Shown piece by piece: positions 48,501 to 59,100 of a stretch of DNA of 64,000 nucleotides. Position 1 is the first letter of the stretch; the number at the start of each line of letters is the position of its first letter. Location of the stretch: assembly GCA_903813345.2 (NCBI GenBank), contig CAIIXF020000008.1:32262867-32326866 (forward strand). Direction: 5' to 3'. The DNA comes from Owenia fusiformis. Lineage: Eukaryota; Annelida; Polychaeta; Sabellida; Oweniidae. The position numbers and the translations under genes are program-made. Under the pieces are notes generated by a model. That model had not been told where the DNA came from and made no database searches. It saw only the letters and a list, made by a program, of their open reading frames with translations.

Positions 48501-50694
48501 TTCAAAAGATCATGTTCAGCGATCTTTCCTTAGCGCCTACTTTTAGGTATTTTTCAGTCACATTTTCAGAGGCCTGAAAAAGTTATTTCATCATGTTTAG
48601 GGTCATTTTGACCATGCACATTGTGATCCTGGTCATGAAAATGAAATGTGGAACTATTTGAATTGACTAGTGGTCAACACAGAACTCTGTTATCGCTTCA
48701 AAAAATGTTTGAAATCCAGCATGGTTTTGTCACTTCCTGTTTTGTCATTTCCTGTTAAGTACCGCATGGCACCTTAAGTAACTGCTGACTGCGACCACCA
48801 ACCACCAAACACCATCCACAATACAGTTGGAGACTGTAACAATATGTCACCACTGGATTGTAACAAAAAGATCAGACCCTACAGGCAGAGCTGTCAAGTG
48901 TCCCGCAAATAGTGGGATTATCCCACAAATTTGATCAAAATTAGGCTAATTCATGTGTCCCGCAATGTCCTGCGAATGTCGGCTTTGACCTTCGCGATCG
49001 AATTTCAAAAATTATTGCAATCCCCTATATTGTGATTATCTTGTGATATACTGTAAGAAGCCAAGTTTTTTGCACTTTTGAGGAGTAAAGTTTAGACTAA
49101 AATCCCTATCACACAAATCCCTTGAATGTCTCGTGACATCCCGCAAACTTACATGTAGGTGGATCTTCCGCGAAATCCTGCAAATTCAGGGCACTTTGTT
49201 CAAAAAATCTGTCCCTCTGTGAAGTCTTTTGTGGTTACCTTGTTTTATCCCGTACCAGGACTATAGTCCTGCGAACGTCTTACTCTTTTGCCTGTACGAT
49301 TACAACATGGGAGAATTTTCTACGCTTCTTACACTTAAGATACCTATTTCAATAGATTCCTTGGTATTTTAGCATTCTTTTCGTGTAGTTGAATCCACAA
49401 TTGTCTGAGTTTATCGGCAGAACAAAGAAATTTTCGTTTTTGATCGCAATATTTGCGTGTAATATTTAACTTATTTCAACCGTCAAATTCTTCCATTTAT
49501 TGGTACATCCGGACCACTTCCTGGTCAGTCAAATGGGGAATCACCTTTTAAATCCAACTGCCATCTTGGAAAGTGATGGAATATCTCTCGATGAAAAAGA
49601 AAAATGTTCACATTCTGCCGATATACCCAAACAATTGTGGATTCAACTACACGAAAAGAATGCTAAAATATCCAGGAATCTATTGAAGTAGGTATCTTAA
49701 AGGTGCAACAAGTAGTGCAGAGGGCCATTCAACGATCATGGACCAGTGTCAAAATATATTTAAGTTTGGATATTTCATCTAGACTAACATCTATTTTAAT
49801 TTTCTACAAAGAAACCCCCTAGATAATCATTATTTCAGCTTATATTCCTCTTGAAACATGGTGGATCTTAAAAATATAAAAGTGGACGTCCCCTTTTTGA
49901 AGCTTTGAACTGAATTTACACTTTTTAATGCCGAAATTGATAGTTTATCCATATATTTTAAGAAAATAGGTATGTCGAAGAAGATGTTAAGCCAACTGTT
50001 GCCTTGATAGCTCAGAAAAAGTTAAAATTTTCCTATTTTCTCTCTACAAGCCTTATTGCCCCTTTAAGTGTAAGGGGCGTAGATAATTCTCCCAAGTTGT
50101 AATCGTACAGGCAAAAGAATGCGCTCGTTACAGGACTATAGTCCCGGTACGGGATAAACCTTGTTAACTGTCCCGCAATTAGGGTGTTTGCCCCTCGAAT
50201 GGTCCCTCGAAATCCCACGAATTTGATAAAAATTTGGCATATTAGCGCAATCAAGCAAATCCCTTATAAATGTCCAGAGAAATACCGTGAAATTAGGTGG
50301 ATGTCCCGTGAAATCACGCTAATTTATGGCACTGGGTCTAAAAAATCTGTCCAGCAAGAAAATCTTTGGGGGTTGACAGTACTGTAAATGTGTGCTACAG
50401 TAGATAGGTTGAAATTTACCTTGGGTGGGGCGGCAAATCAGACAAACCCCTTTTAAAGTTCTCTTATATTCTAGAGACTCGAGGAAGGCTAGCTAAAGTA
50501 GGTCAAATCTGAAATTCAAAAACACAAAAAATAGGCAGTACAAAAAAGTCTACCTGCTCAAAATAGTGGTCAACTTGTTCTTTTGTCAGTTGTCCAGGCT
50601 TCTTTTCGGTCGGCTGTGTTGGTTTGGTGATGAAAGGACCTGGATTAGATGAATCAACCAGTCCAGGTTCCACTTTGAAGGTTGTCGGAGGCAT
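39575..50694 (-). CDS. PhyH-family Fe(II)/2-oxoglutarate dioxygenase, complete (8 exons)
   Basis: Exons 50554-50694, 47493-47613, 44209-44309, 42955-43096, 42030-42124, 41447-41637, 40436-40628 and 39575-39703 join in phase to 370 aa. The enzyme family couples 2-oxoglutarate decarboxylation to substrate hydroxylation. Iron ligands: His167 and Asp169 in VPWHQDSAYFD, and His262 in NNMIPHRS. Arg273 (NDIRWSVDLRW), 11 residues after the distal His, is the 2-oxoglutarate anchor, the same spacing as in human PHYH. GHLLIDDFFN near residue 48 is the usual N-terminal strand. I see no PTS1 peroxisomal signal (C-terminus WKLENN) and no clear PTS2, so a cytosolic location is likelier. Substrate unknown. 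Introns 1-3 are packed with transposons. It lies head to head with the carboxypeptidase gene. Confidence 0.93.
40302..40445 (-). repeat. Tandem duplication across the donor site of a PhyH exon (~70 bp unit)
   Basis: Two copies of CATTTCCTACTAAATTTAGG...GAATGACAAAACAAGT...TACCACTCCCATG. The second copy contains the true donor of the exon 40436-40628; the first carries a degraded version (CATACC instead of CCTACC on the plus strand). Confidence 0.85.
40604..40850 (-). repeat. 25-bp tandem repeat copying a PhyH splice acceptor
   Basis: About nine copies of GAAAATTAGACACATTGGTC plus AAACT, decaying away from the exon. The first copy includes the acceptor and first bases of the exon 40436-40628 (minus-strand TTTTCAG, then TTTGACCAATGTG). 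Alternative acceptors one unit upstream would shift the frame because 25 is not a multiple of 3. Confidence 0.88.
41092..41373. mobile_element. Mariner-like MITE (CAGGGTGGTCC ends) in PhyH intron
   Basis: About 282 bp. Left end CCAGGGTGGTCCAAAAAAG, right end TTTTTTTGGACCACCCTGTA; inverted ends of ~25 bp including GGGACAC/GTGTCCC. Related to 7465-7735. Confidence 0.75.
43140..44190. mobile_element. Inverted-repeat element with CAACCCCAGTAAAACT arms, in PhyH intron
   Basis: Arms 43195-43320 (CAACCCCAGTAAAACT repeats) and 43945-44070 (AGTTTTACTGGGGTTG repeats) are complementary, with TCAAATTTGAC-like outer sequence on both sides. The loop contains a second palindromic repeat (43595-43770) with 'catagccag' and 'ctggctatg' ends. 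The arms are themselves tandem repeats. The right side borders the exon 44209-44309. Confidence 0.7.
44457..45390. repeat. 463-bp tandem duplication in PhyH intron
   Basis: Two direct copies, offset 463 bp (e.g. TTGAAGGGATCGAAAAATTA at both 44556 and 45019), with few differences. The two 67-70-codon ORFs inside are the same non-coding repeat read twice. The block ends in a tetranucleotide tract and an AACTTCGTTCGTTGGGATAA tail, suggesting one composite repeat element. Confidence 0.85.
45470..45530. repeat. (GACGGACA)n-type microsatellite
   Basis: GGACGGACAGACGG units, about 60 bp, part of the tail of the preceding repeat element. A similar tract lies at 18525-18545. Confidence 0.85.
46600..47101. 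mobile_element. Pogo/Tigger-like non-autonomous element in PhyH intron
   Basis: About 500 bp bounded by TACAGTAGAACCTGAAT and ACAGGTTTTACTGTA, with CTAATCCGAACACC and GCGTTCAGATTAG inside the ends; TA at both borders. These ends fit the pogo/Tigger pattern. A decayed relative lies at 52119-52400. No transposase. Confidence 0.7.
47280..47435. repeat. GTCACCAC-ended interspersed repeat (copy 3)
   Basis: AACAAGGCATTAACATGCAA at one end, GCTTCTGGTGGGGACATAA at the other, with the internal phrases ACCACCAAACACCAACC and ATTGGAGTCTATAACAATTT. Lies beside the exon 47493-47613. Confidence 0.55.
48899..50383. mobile_element. Second GTCCCGCG MITE, interrupted by an 8-bp-TSD element
   Basis: Same ends as 32639-34545 (AGAGCTGTCAAGTGTCCCGC; GGGGGTTGACAGTACT) but split by a different insertion (49245-50157). 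Flanks do not show a clear target duplication. Lies in intron 1 of the PhyH gene. Confidence 0.75.
49245..50157. mobile_element. Nested TIR element with 8-bp target duplication
   Basis: 913 bp, ends TTATCCCGTACCAGGACTAT and its partner ATAGTCCCGGTACGGGATAA, inverted repeats of ~92 bp, flanked by exact ACCTTGTT (49237-49244 and 50158-50165). Inside, 49337-49698 is a further inverted repeat (AAGATACCTATTTCAATAGA arms), and 49880-50060 is an inverted copy of 47105-47250. No ORF of note. Confidence 0.85.
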
Positions 50695-51453
50695 TTTCTG
50701 TTGAATACAAATAAAATGTGCTTCTTGCACTTCCGTTTTGTGCAGACAAAATGTAAACGCTCTAACGTTTGAAATTTAACTACATCTATATCACGTGATA
50801 ATTATTTGGGGAATACCAATATTCGAAAATCAATTTAATTTTTTATTTTACTGAATTTTTTACCAGAGGAACTGTTAGAAACTAAGAAATACAATAGAAA
50901 CCAATGTAAATAATAAGTGGTAAAGGCAACCTCATTATCCATAACGTTTGAAGCGTTGATTGGAGTACATAAGAAGGTAAGTAAACCAGGAATTTTATCA
51001 CATTTTTTCCGAAGCCAAAGCCAAGACATACACAATGACACGTACCGATGCGTGTACTCGAGTCCCTTGCCTTGTAATACAGAGACGGCCTTGTAAAAAT
51101 TTTATGTCTACATGTGTGTATAAACTTACTGTGTGTATAAACTTACTTCAGTCCAAGCCTTCTCTATATTCCGCTGTAACCTAGAGACTCGAGTAATAAA
51201 CTAGTCTATTCGATATACGGTACTTTTGATTATTCCTGGTGGTGAGAAAGGCTTACATTTCCAAGATACAAAATTGATACAAGAGAGAGCATGTGGTATC
51301 ATGGACCTTGTATGATATCAGTGCAATAAACTACTGTAAAACTAACAAATAAAGATTTCACAACTTTATCTTTCAATACCACTGATACACTTTCATTTTA
51401 TTTCAGATCATGATTGTGAAGTGATACGATTTGACAGCAAGTAACCTGACAAT
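50695..51453. promoter_or_regulatory. Divergent promoter region between PhyH and carboxypeptidase genes
   Basis: About 760 bp separates two start codons that point away from each other. It contains ATATCACGTGATA (50789-50801), a perfect E-box palindrome near the PhyH side. A splice acceptor (TTTTATTTCAG, ~51396-51406) precedes the carboxypeptidase ATG, so that gene has a 5' UTR intron. Promoter function is inferred from layout. Confidence 0.4.
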
Positions 51454-54400
51454 ATGCCATCTTTCTTTTCTTCATACATCATATTCATACTTGTTCAAGG
51501 ACTGGCACATAGTAGAGATGTAAAACCAGTACAGGAACGATATTTACCCGATTATAAAATCTATCATAATCTTACGCAGATTATGAACCATGTGAAACTG
51601 CTAGAACAGAACAATCCCTCATATATGAAAGTCGACTGGAGTTACAAATCGAGACTTGGGAATCCACAGATGCTGATTATATTAAAAAATCACAATACAA
51701 CTAACTCTCCTAAGCTACGAATGCTTCTATCATTTGGTGAACATTCACGAGAATTCCTTCCAGTTGAGAGTGCGTTTCACTTGTTAACAAATATCACCAA
51801 TGGACTAGCAGCTCCGATTAGATCACAGCAATACAAATACTCAGCTTTAATAATTTCTAAAATTGAAATGTATATTGTGATAATGATGAATCCCGATGGT
51901 AGGTTATATGTAGAAAGGACAAAAAATTACTGCTGGCGAGGAACCAGTGAGGGCGTAGATCTCAACAGGAACTTTGATTGGCAGTTTGGGGGTATGGGGA
52001 GCTCGGCTGATAAATATGACGAGGAATATAGAGGAGAGAAACCTTTCTCAGGTAAAGTTATACTATAACTCTCAGTTACAGTTTTCATTTAGCATGGCAA
52101 TGAAAATCAACATACGGTCAAACCTGTCTCATCTGAATACCCCTAAGATAAGCCAAAAGTGTTCAGATTGGCAGTTGTTCACATTTAAAGGTTTTTCTTT
52201 TCAACATGTCATTGGCAAAGAGATAGAAAAAGTGTTCATATATAAAGGTTTTTCATTTCAACATGTCAATGTCAAATTAAAAACAGACAGAAAAGGCGTT
52301 CACATTTAAAGGTTTTTCATTTCAACATGTCAATGGCAAATTAAAAACAGATAGAAAAAAGTGTTCACATTGAGAGGTGTTCAAATTAAGAGCATTGCTC
52401 TGATAAACAGGTCTATTTCCAAAACATTGAAGATACACAATTTATCCAGTCTACTTCTTGATGGGTTAATAAGTTTGTAATTTTATTACGTTGTTATTTT
52501 TATTTATTGAATTGTAGTTATGATATCATATGGTATGTTTATTACAGAGCCGGAGTGCAGGGTTTTGACAGAGTTAACTATGCAGTACAAATTTGATGCT
52601 TTCTTTTCACTACATTCAGGAATTCAGCAAATATACATACCATATGCAGGTAAATATTTTACATAGACTTGTTCATATTTCAATATGTGTATATTGCAGG
52701 TAAATGTACATCTTTGGAAATTACGTACTGCAGATTAATTGCATTTGAATTTTAATATATGGGTCAGTTAGCATGGTTAGTCAATTGCATTTTTTGTTTG
52801 ATCATGTACATAAATTAATTCTGTACATGTACTTTGATAAGATGTCTTGCATTTAGCCCCTATGCCCCCCTCCCAATTCTTTCAAACACTGTTTCGAGAA
52901 ATAGATGCGAGAGTCACCAGAAACTTGAAAAAAGTGTTCCACCTGTGAGGTGTTCTACTTATAGAGGTTCAATTAAACATTAAGTAAGTTGGTCTTGGGA
53001 CTCTGAAAAGTGTTCCACTAAAAGAGGTGATCCATTTCTAGAGGTGTTTTCAGGTTTCACTTTATATGTCTATTAGTGCAAAATATGTAGGTTTTCAGAA
53101 ATGATCTAAGATTGCAAAATCCAGGATCACACCTTAAGATTCTTCTGGTGGTGTTGGAATATAAATGTAAATCAATATATATCAAACATTTATTTCATGA
53201 TTCCTCTCCAGATACTTTATCGAAGAAGACTCGTAGGCAACCCAAAAATGTATCAGGGATGTTACAACTTGCCCAACAGATTTCTGATGCAACTGGGAAT
53301 GTATACAAATATGGGTTGTCATGGCAACTGAATGACTACACAGCTGATGGGACATTGTTTGACTATATGGCAGGAGTGAGAAAGGTATGGAATGATTCAA
53401 ATGTATCGAGTGACCCCCAGTCCCAGCAGTAGTGGCTAGCCCTTATTGGTCAGTGAAGAGCATTGGTCTATGGAGTGGAAGGTCCACTGTTTGATTCCGA
53501 AACGGGGTGTGGAATTCAGCACACTCTCTTTCATGTCCTGTATCTGGCTTGTTATGCTACAGCTCCCCTGACAAGCATGCTAGGGCCGTTACTGGTTTAC
53601 TAAGGTAAACTAAGGCTTAAAATGATATTTAAGGGGTACACTACTTTGTTGATCTGTTTAGGGCACAAACATGAAAAACTGAAAGCCCTACTGCCACATT
53701 CTTTTTGCAACAAGTTTTCCACACATCAAATCAAAACACAAACAATAAATCCAAAAACACATATTATCAAGGGACACCAGGAGAATGTGTTTATTTGGCT
53801 AAGATATCTCATTGAAAAAGGAATATAAAATATAATAAAAATGAATTAAATTAATTCTACTTGTTACTGTGTTAACTTGTCATTTGAACAAACCATTTAC
53901 ATGAAAGCTATTGGAAGATAATTTGAACCTACATATATTCATTGAAATGTTCACCTTTGGCTAAAATTACTTTGTTACTTTTTACAAAAATGAAAAATAA
54001 ACTCATATTCCTTCTGCCACATTTATTTTGCGGTAAAAAACAAATAATGAATGTGTTCACATCTATAACAGTTATTTTGCGAGATTGTATAGAAGATGCT
54101 ACTCCAAGTGAATAATAATTAATGCTGACTTCTATGAATGAACTGACTTATATATTTACAGATTCCATATTCATTAGCCATTGAATTGTGGGGAGGAGGA
54201 GATACTAAAGATTCCAAGTGTTTCGATCTCTTTAATCCACCAAGTGCTCAATTAAAGGTAAACTAAGCTTAGTTGAGTGTGTGTATGTTTTCCTTTAGCG
54301 CGTGCTCTGTTCAAACATTTTTCAGAAAGATTTCATATGCGCATTACCTGAAAATGCATTAATCATTTTTGAATCTCTGGTAATACATTCATCATTTATG

Positions 54401-56177
54401 AATCTTTAGTAATGTATTCATCATTTATGAATCTTTGGTAATGTATTCATCATTTATGAATCTCTGGTAATGTATTCATCATTTTTGAATCTCAGCTAAT
54501 GTATTCATCATTTTGAGTCTCTGGTAATACATTCATCATTTATGAATCTTTGGTAATATATTCATCATTTATGAATCTTTGGTAATGTATTCATCATTTA
54601 TGAATCTCTGGTAATGCATTCATCATTTTCTTTATCTCAGGTAATGTATTCACTATTTATGAATCTTTGGTAATGTATTCATCATTTATGAATCTCTGGT
54701 AATGTATTCATCATTTTTGAATCTCAGCTAATGCATTCATCATTTTGAATCTCTGGTAATACATTCATCATTTATGAATCTTTGGTAAAGTATTCATCAT
54801 TTATGAATCTCTGGTAATGCATTCATCATTTTCTTTATCTCAGGTAATGTATTCATCATTTATGAATCTTTGGTAATGTATTCATTATTTATGAATCTCA
54901 GCTAATGCATTCATCATTTTGAATCTCTGGAAATACATTCATCATTTATGAATCTTTGGTAATGTATTCATCATTTATGAATCTTTGGTAATGTATTTAT
55001 CATTTATGAATCTTTGGTAATGTATTCATCATTTATGAATCTCTGGTAATACATTCATCATTTATGAATCTTTGGTAATGTATTCATCATTTATGAATCT
55101 TTGGTAATGTATTCATCATTTTTGAATCTCAGCTAATGCATTCATCATTTATGAATCTCTGGTAATGCATTCATCATTTATGAATCTCTGGTTATGCATT
55201 CATCATTTATGAATCTCTGGTAATGCACTCATTATTTTAGAGGGTTAACAATGAAAATGTTATGTTTTCTGTCTATTCTCATAATTTGTCTACCCTAACA
55301 TGATTTTGGAATTGTGCCATTGGTTAAAAGTGATCGAAATGCCAATAAATTCATGGTACAGAGACATTAACTTTCGTTAACTCTGCAAATATATTCTTTG
55401 AGATCTACCTGTAAAACTGCCAAATCTAAAATGTGATCAATTTGATGTTCCAATCTCCATGTTAACCAGTCCTATGTGATGTCCTTGAAACATGTACATT
55501 AGATCAACTTTTCTTGCTTGCAGAGGGTCTTGATAAAGATCCACAAAGTGTATGAGTCATTGTTCATCTATCTAATCAACTCCCAAAGACGCAGTATTAG
55601 TCGCATACAACATCCAGAGGTAAGTGGTTGGATAAAAAATCCATGGGGTTTAAGCCTCTAGCGTAGCCATGACAAGGCAGACGATTGCAACCACCGAACT
55701 AAGTTCATATTTTAATGGTGTTTTACATAACTTTAGGTTTATACTTCTGACTGAGTTAAAATAGACGCCATTTTGGGTAATTTGGTTACGTCAATGTAAG
55801 CTAATATAAAGATGGCAGCTGTTGTTTTGTTATTTAAAACATTATATGCTTTTTATGTCACCACATATTGTTATAGTCTCCAACTTTTTTTGTGGACGGT
55901 GTTTGGTGTTTGTAGTTCAGGGTTCAGCATTTGTAACAAATGGCAGGTGATGACTTTTTGCATGTTAATGCCTTGTTGAAATTTATATGTTTTTTATTTC
56001 CAGTTAGAGACTCCACCACTTACTCTCGGATACATACTGCTCTCTGCTGTTATATTCCTGACTGTGATTGTTGCCTTTCATCACCGTTTACCTACATGTC
56101 TCAGACTTTACCCAAGACGACGTATTGTCAGCTTGCGATCTTTAAGTTCGACTTTCTCCACAGCGTTAATCAGGTGA
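51454..56177 (+). CDS. Membrane-anchored M14 zinc carboxypeptidase, complete (6 coding exons)
   Basis: Exons 51454-52051, 52548-52649, 53212-53384, 54162-54257, 55524-55619 and 56004-56177 join in phase to 412 aa. N-terminal signal peptide (FFSSYIIFILVQGLAHS). Zinc ligands His97 and Glu100 in GEHSREF, and His222 in FFSLHSG. NPDGR (146-150) and VDLNRNF (169-174, Arg172 for the C-terminal carboxylate) are present. Catalytic Glu299 is in SLAIELWGG. So all M14 catalytic residues are intact. There is no activation propeptide of ~90 residues, unlike the CPA/CPB digestive enzymes. A transmembrane helix (~361-380, LGYILLSAVIFLTVIVAF) and a basic cytosolic tail follow, predicting a type I ectoenzyme that trims C-terminal residues from extracellular peptides. 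Side-chain specificity cannot be told. Intron 4 carries a large minisatellite. Confidence 0.93.
52119..52400. repeat. Decayed pogo-like repeat in carboxypeptidase intron 1
   Basis: AAACCTGTCTCATCTGAATA at the left, then three repeats of AAAGGTTTTTC...TTTCAACATGTCA, then GTTCAAATTAAGAGC. The ends resemble 46600-47101 in relaxed form. Confidence 0.5.
53430..53545 (+). repeat. tRNA-like SINE in carboxypeptidase intron 3
   Basis: TAGTGGCTAGCCC, then TGGTCAGTGAAGAGC and the B-box-like GTTTGATTCCGAAACGG. Polymerase III promoter layout without a sound cloverleaf; likely the head of a SINE extending to ~53620. Confidence 0.4.
54354..55232 (+). repeat. Minisatellite, ~29-bp unit, ~30 copies, carboxypeptidase intron 4
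   Basis: Repeats of TTTATGAATCTTTGGTAATG followed by TATTCATCA. Variants (CTCTGG, CTCAGC, TTCTTTATCTCAGG) recur in higher-order order, so blocks of several units have been duplicated together. It starts ~97 bp after the donor at 54257 and ends well before the next exon (55524). Confidence 0.92.
55858..55976. repeat. GTCACCAC-ended interspersed repeat (copy 4)
   Basis: ATGTCACCACATATTGTTAT at the left, TTTTTGCATGTTAATGCC at the right, in intron 5 of the carboxypeptidase gene, ending ~28 bp before the last exon's acceptor. Confidence 0.55.
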
Positions 56178-59100
56178 TCAATGATGTCATAATTACTTGA
56201 ACTAAGGTCATCATAGAAGTAGAAGTAGGCTAGGCTCAATTAATAAATGTGGTCTCACATCTTGAGGCTATTATTATTGAGGTACTGAACCGACTACATG
56301 TACATAGATCGCGGCACGATCATATGTAATCAGAATGTCTACCCTCGAAACACTATCATCTAGTCACATTTCCCTCCGACTGCTCCAACTGACTTTATAG
56401 TTTTAATACAGTCATACTCGTGCACATACTGTAGCCAAGAACTTAGTCCATGAACAAAGCTCGAAGTCCTGGAAGCTCGAACTACTACATAATGTGTAAT
56501 AAAGTACACATTTTACCATACTATTTAAGAATGTGCTACCTCAATTTAGAAAAACCAAATCTTGTGTGATTAATTGTAAAGCTTATGTTGAACCTATTGA
56601 GTGAATTGTGTGTAAATGTAAAAAAATCATCCTTTTTGAAGATGAATTATTTAAACACCATGCGAATACCTGTGAAATTTTCTTTGACTTCCCTCTTACT
56701 ACACGTAACCTGATTTTATAATAATTGCACGTAAAGGTTCAAGGTAAATGAAATATTACATTTTATGTTGAAGATTTATTTGGCAGTGAGTGTAAGAAGC
56801 ATTTTTCAAAAGTCATTGTTTACTTTATAAACCCAATTTAATTTCTTTTTGTTGAGATATGTGATCAAATATAGAAGATTTGAAATTAAAACTGAAATAA
56901 AGATGTTCCCCTTTTTAAACCCTTTTGCCAGATAAAGAGAGGCACGAAAAGGATTAATGGGAACATATATTGTAAAACTGTGACATTTTGTCTTGAACAA
57001 AGTGTGACAGACATACATGACATGTGGTACAGACATACATGACACACATGGATATAAACTGTGTTACAGATCATTTGTAAACTATTGTAAAGTTTGACTT
57101 TGTGTGGAATATAAAATGTAGCACAAATCAAATGCAAAAGACTATTGTGTCAAAAGTTTGACTTTGTGTCGAATGTAAAATGTGGCACATATCAAATGTA
57201 ATGAACTACTGTGTCACAGTTTTGACTTTGTGTGGAATATAAAATGTAGCACAAATCAAATGCAATGAACTATTGTGTCAAAAGTTGGACTTTGTGTGGA
57301 ATGTAAAATGTAGCACAAATCAAATGCAATGAACTTCTGTGTCAAAAGTTGGATTTTGTGTGGAATATAAAATCTGGCACGAATCAAATGCAATGAACTA
57401 TTGTGTCACAATTTTGACTTTGTGTGGAATGTAAAATGTGGCACAAATCAAATGTAGTGAACTACTGTGTTACAGTTTTGACTTTGTGTGGAATGTAAAA
57501 TGAAGCACAAATCAAATGCAATGAACTTCTGTGTCAAAAGATTTTGTGTGGAGTATAAAATCTTGCACAAATCAAATGTGTCAAAAGTTTGACTTTATGT
57601 CGAATATAAGATGTGGCACAAATTAAATGTAATGAACTTTTTTGTTGATGTGATTATATTCAGTGCAGTTCAACAAAATGCAGTGTTAGAGGTCATATTT
57701 TCAAGTTTTTTCCTTTATCAATTTTAGATTTGACTCAGTATTGACCTACAGTTACATCTGCTTCATGATCATAGATAATATGTATTTTTCTTTATTTTAT
57801 AACATTTATGTTGTATTTGATATAAAATGGGGATCTGTTAATATTCTTGTGGTTTGACTAAACTAAACTAAACAAATTGTTTAACAATTTATTCACAAAT
57901 ATATTATATGTATACAATATTTAAATGATTCTTTTTCAAAGTTATAAATTGCACTCAAACATCATTATTCTTTGTTGTGTATGCTTTCTCGATATACTGA
58001 TAAAGAGGAGCTCTAGTGTGTCATATCTTGACAACTATATTTTCTACATTAGTTAACTTACACCTTTTCCAGATATCCTAAATGTAAGTACATTAAAAGT
58101 GTACTTTAAAATAACTTCATAAGGAAGTGTTTTTTGCTTTTCTAGTGTAATATGCTATGTTAAAAAAAACATGAATGTTTTAAACCTTTTTTTATCTAGA
58201 GCTTTTTAGAGTGTTTTGAGACTCATAGATCTGAATTGAATATTTTCCAAATGTTATATCATGTATATAGATATATGAGGTATCTAAGGGTCATTACTAG
58301 AAGCTTTCTCGAAGTTAAGAATTCCTAAGTGTATTTTTCTTATAATATGACATTATGAATCACTCCCCCCATACGTTTGACTCCCATAAGTCCCATTTGG
58401 ATCAGTTACCAAAGCCTGTTTATTTTGGCAATTTAAATGGAATTACCAATTTTGTCATTTTCTGATTCAATTGAACTAAGGAATAGAATTAAGATTCAAT
58501 CACTGAAAGGCTTTGATATGCTACTGCAAAGTTTGGCAACTTTGGGTTGCCAAACTTATGGAGGGGAGTGTATCCATGCATGAGCAATTGATTTAGGAAT
58601 CATTTTATGGGATTTGATTACTAGTATAGCATAAAATAAAAATAATGACCACAAAGCACCACTAATTGAGGATTTTTCTGGGCCCATCCTGGGGGACCCC
58701 ATACCCCCTTGGATCCGCCAGCAATAAAGAAACTTTTGATTGATTAAGAATAAAATATGATATAGTGTCAAAGACCAGAAGACACTCATCAACATTATAA
58801 TAAATTATGTTATTGAATATTTGTAATTTTATGTTCTTTTTAAAATATGCCTGATAATGTTATTGTTGCTTCAAGTTATAAGTCTTCGGGACTGAGAGCC
58901 ATAACCATCCCAATCTGACCCTTGATTCTCTGCATATAACCCTTCGAATAAAAATATTCTCTTGGTTAGATTTATGCTGTTGTACCTTGAATTCAGCGAT
59001 GTTTCACAGACGCACGCGTGAGACGGTGAAATTAACTTGGCACAGTGCTGATTTTACCCCCATGGTAATGGTTGGTCAGACATCCATGACAGTTACATAT

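Noticed and set aside
54354-55232. Possible CRISPR-like or satellite-RNA array
   Set aside because: Plain minisatellite with variant units in a eukaryotic intron; no spacers.
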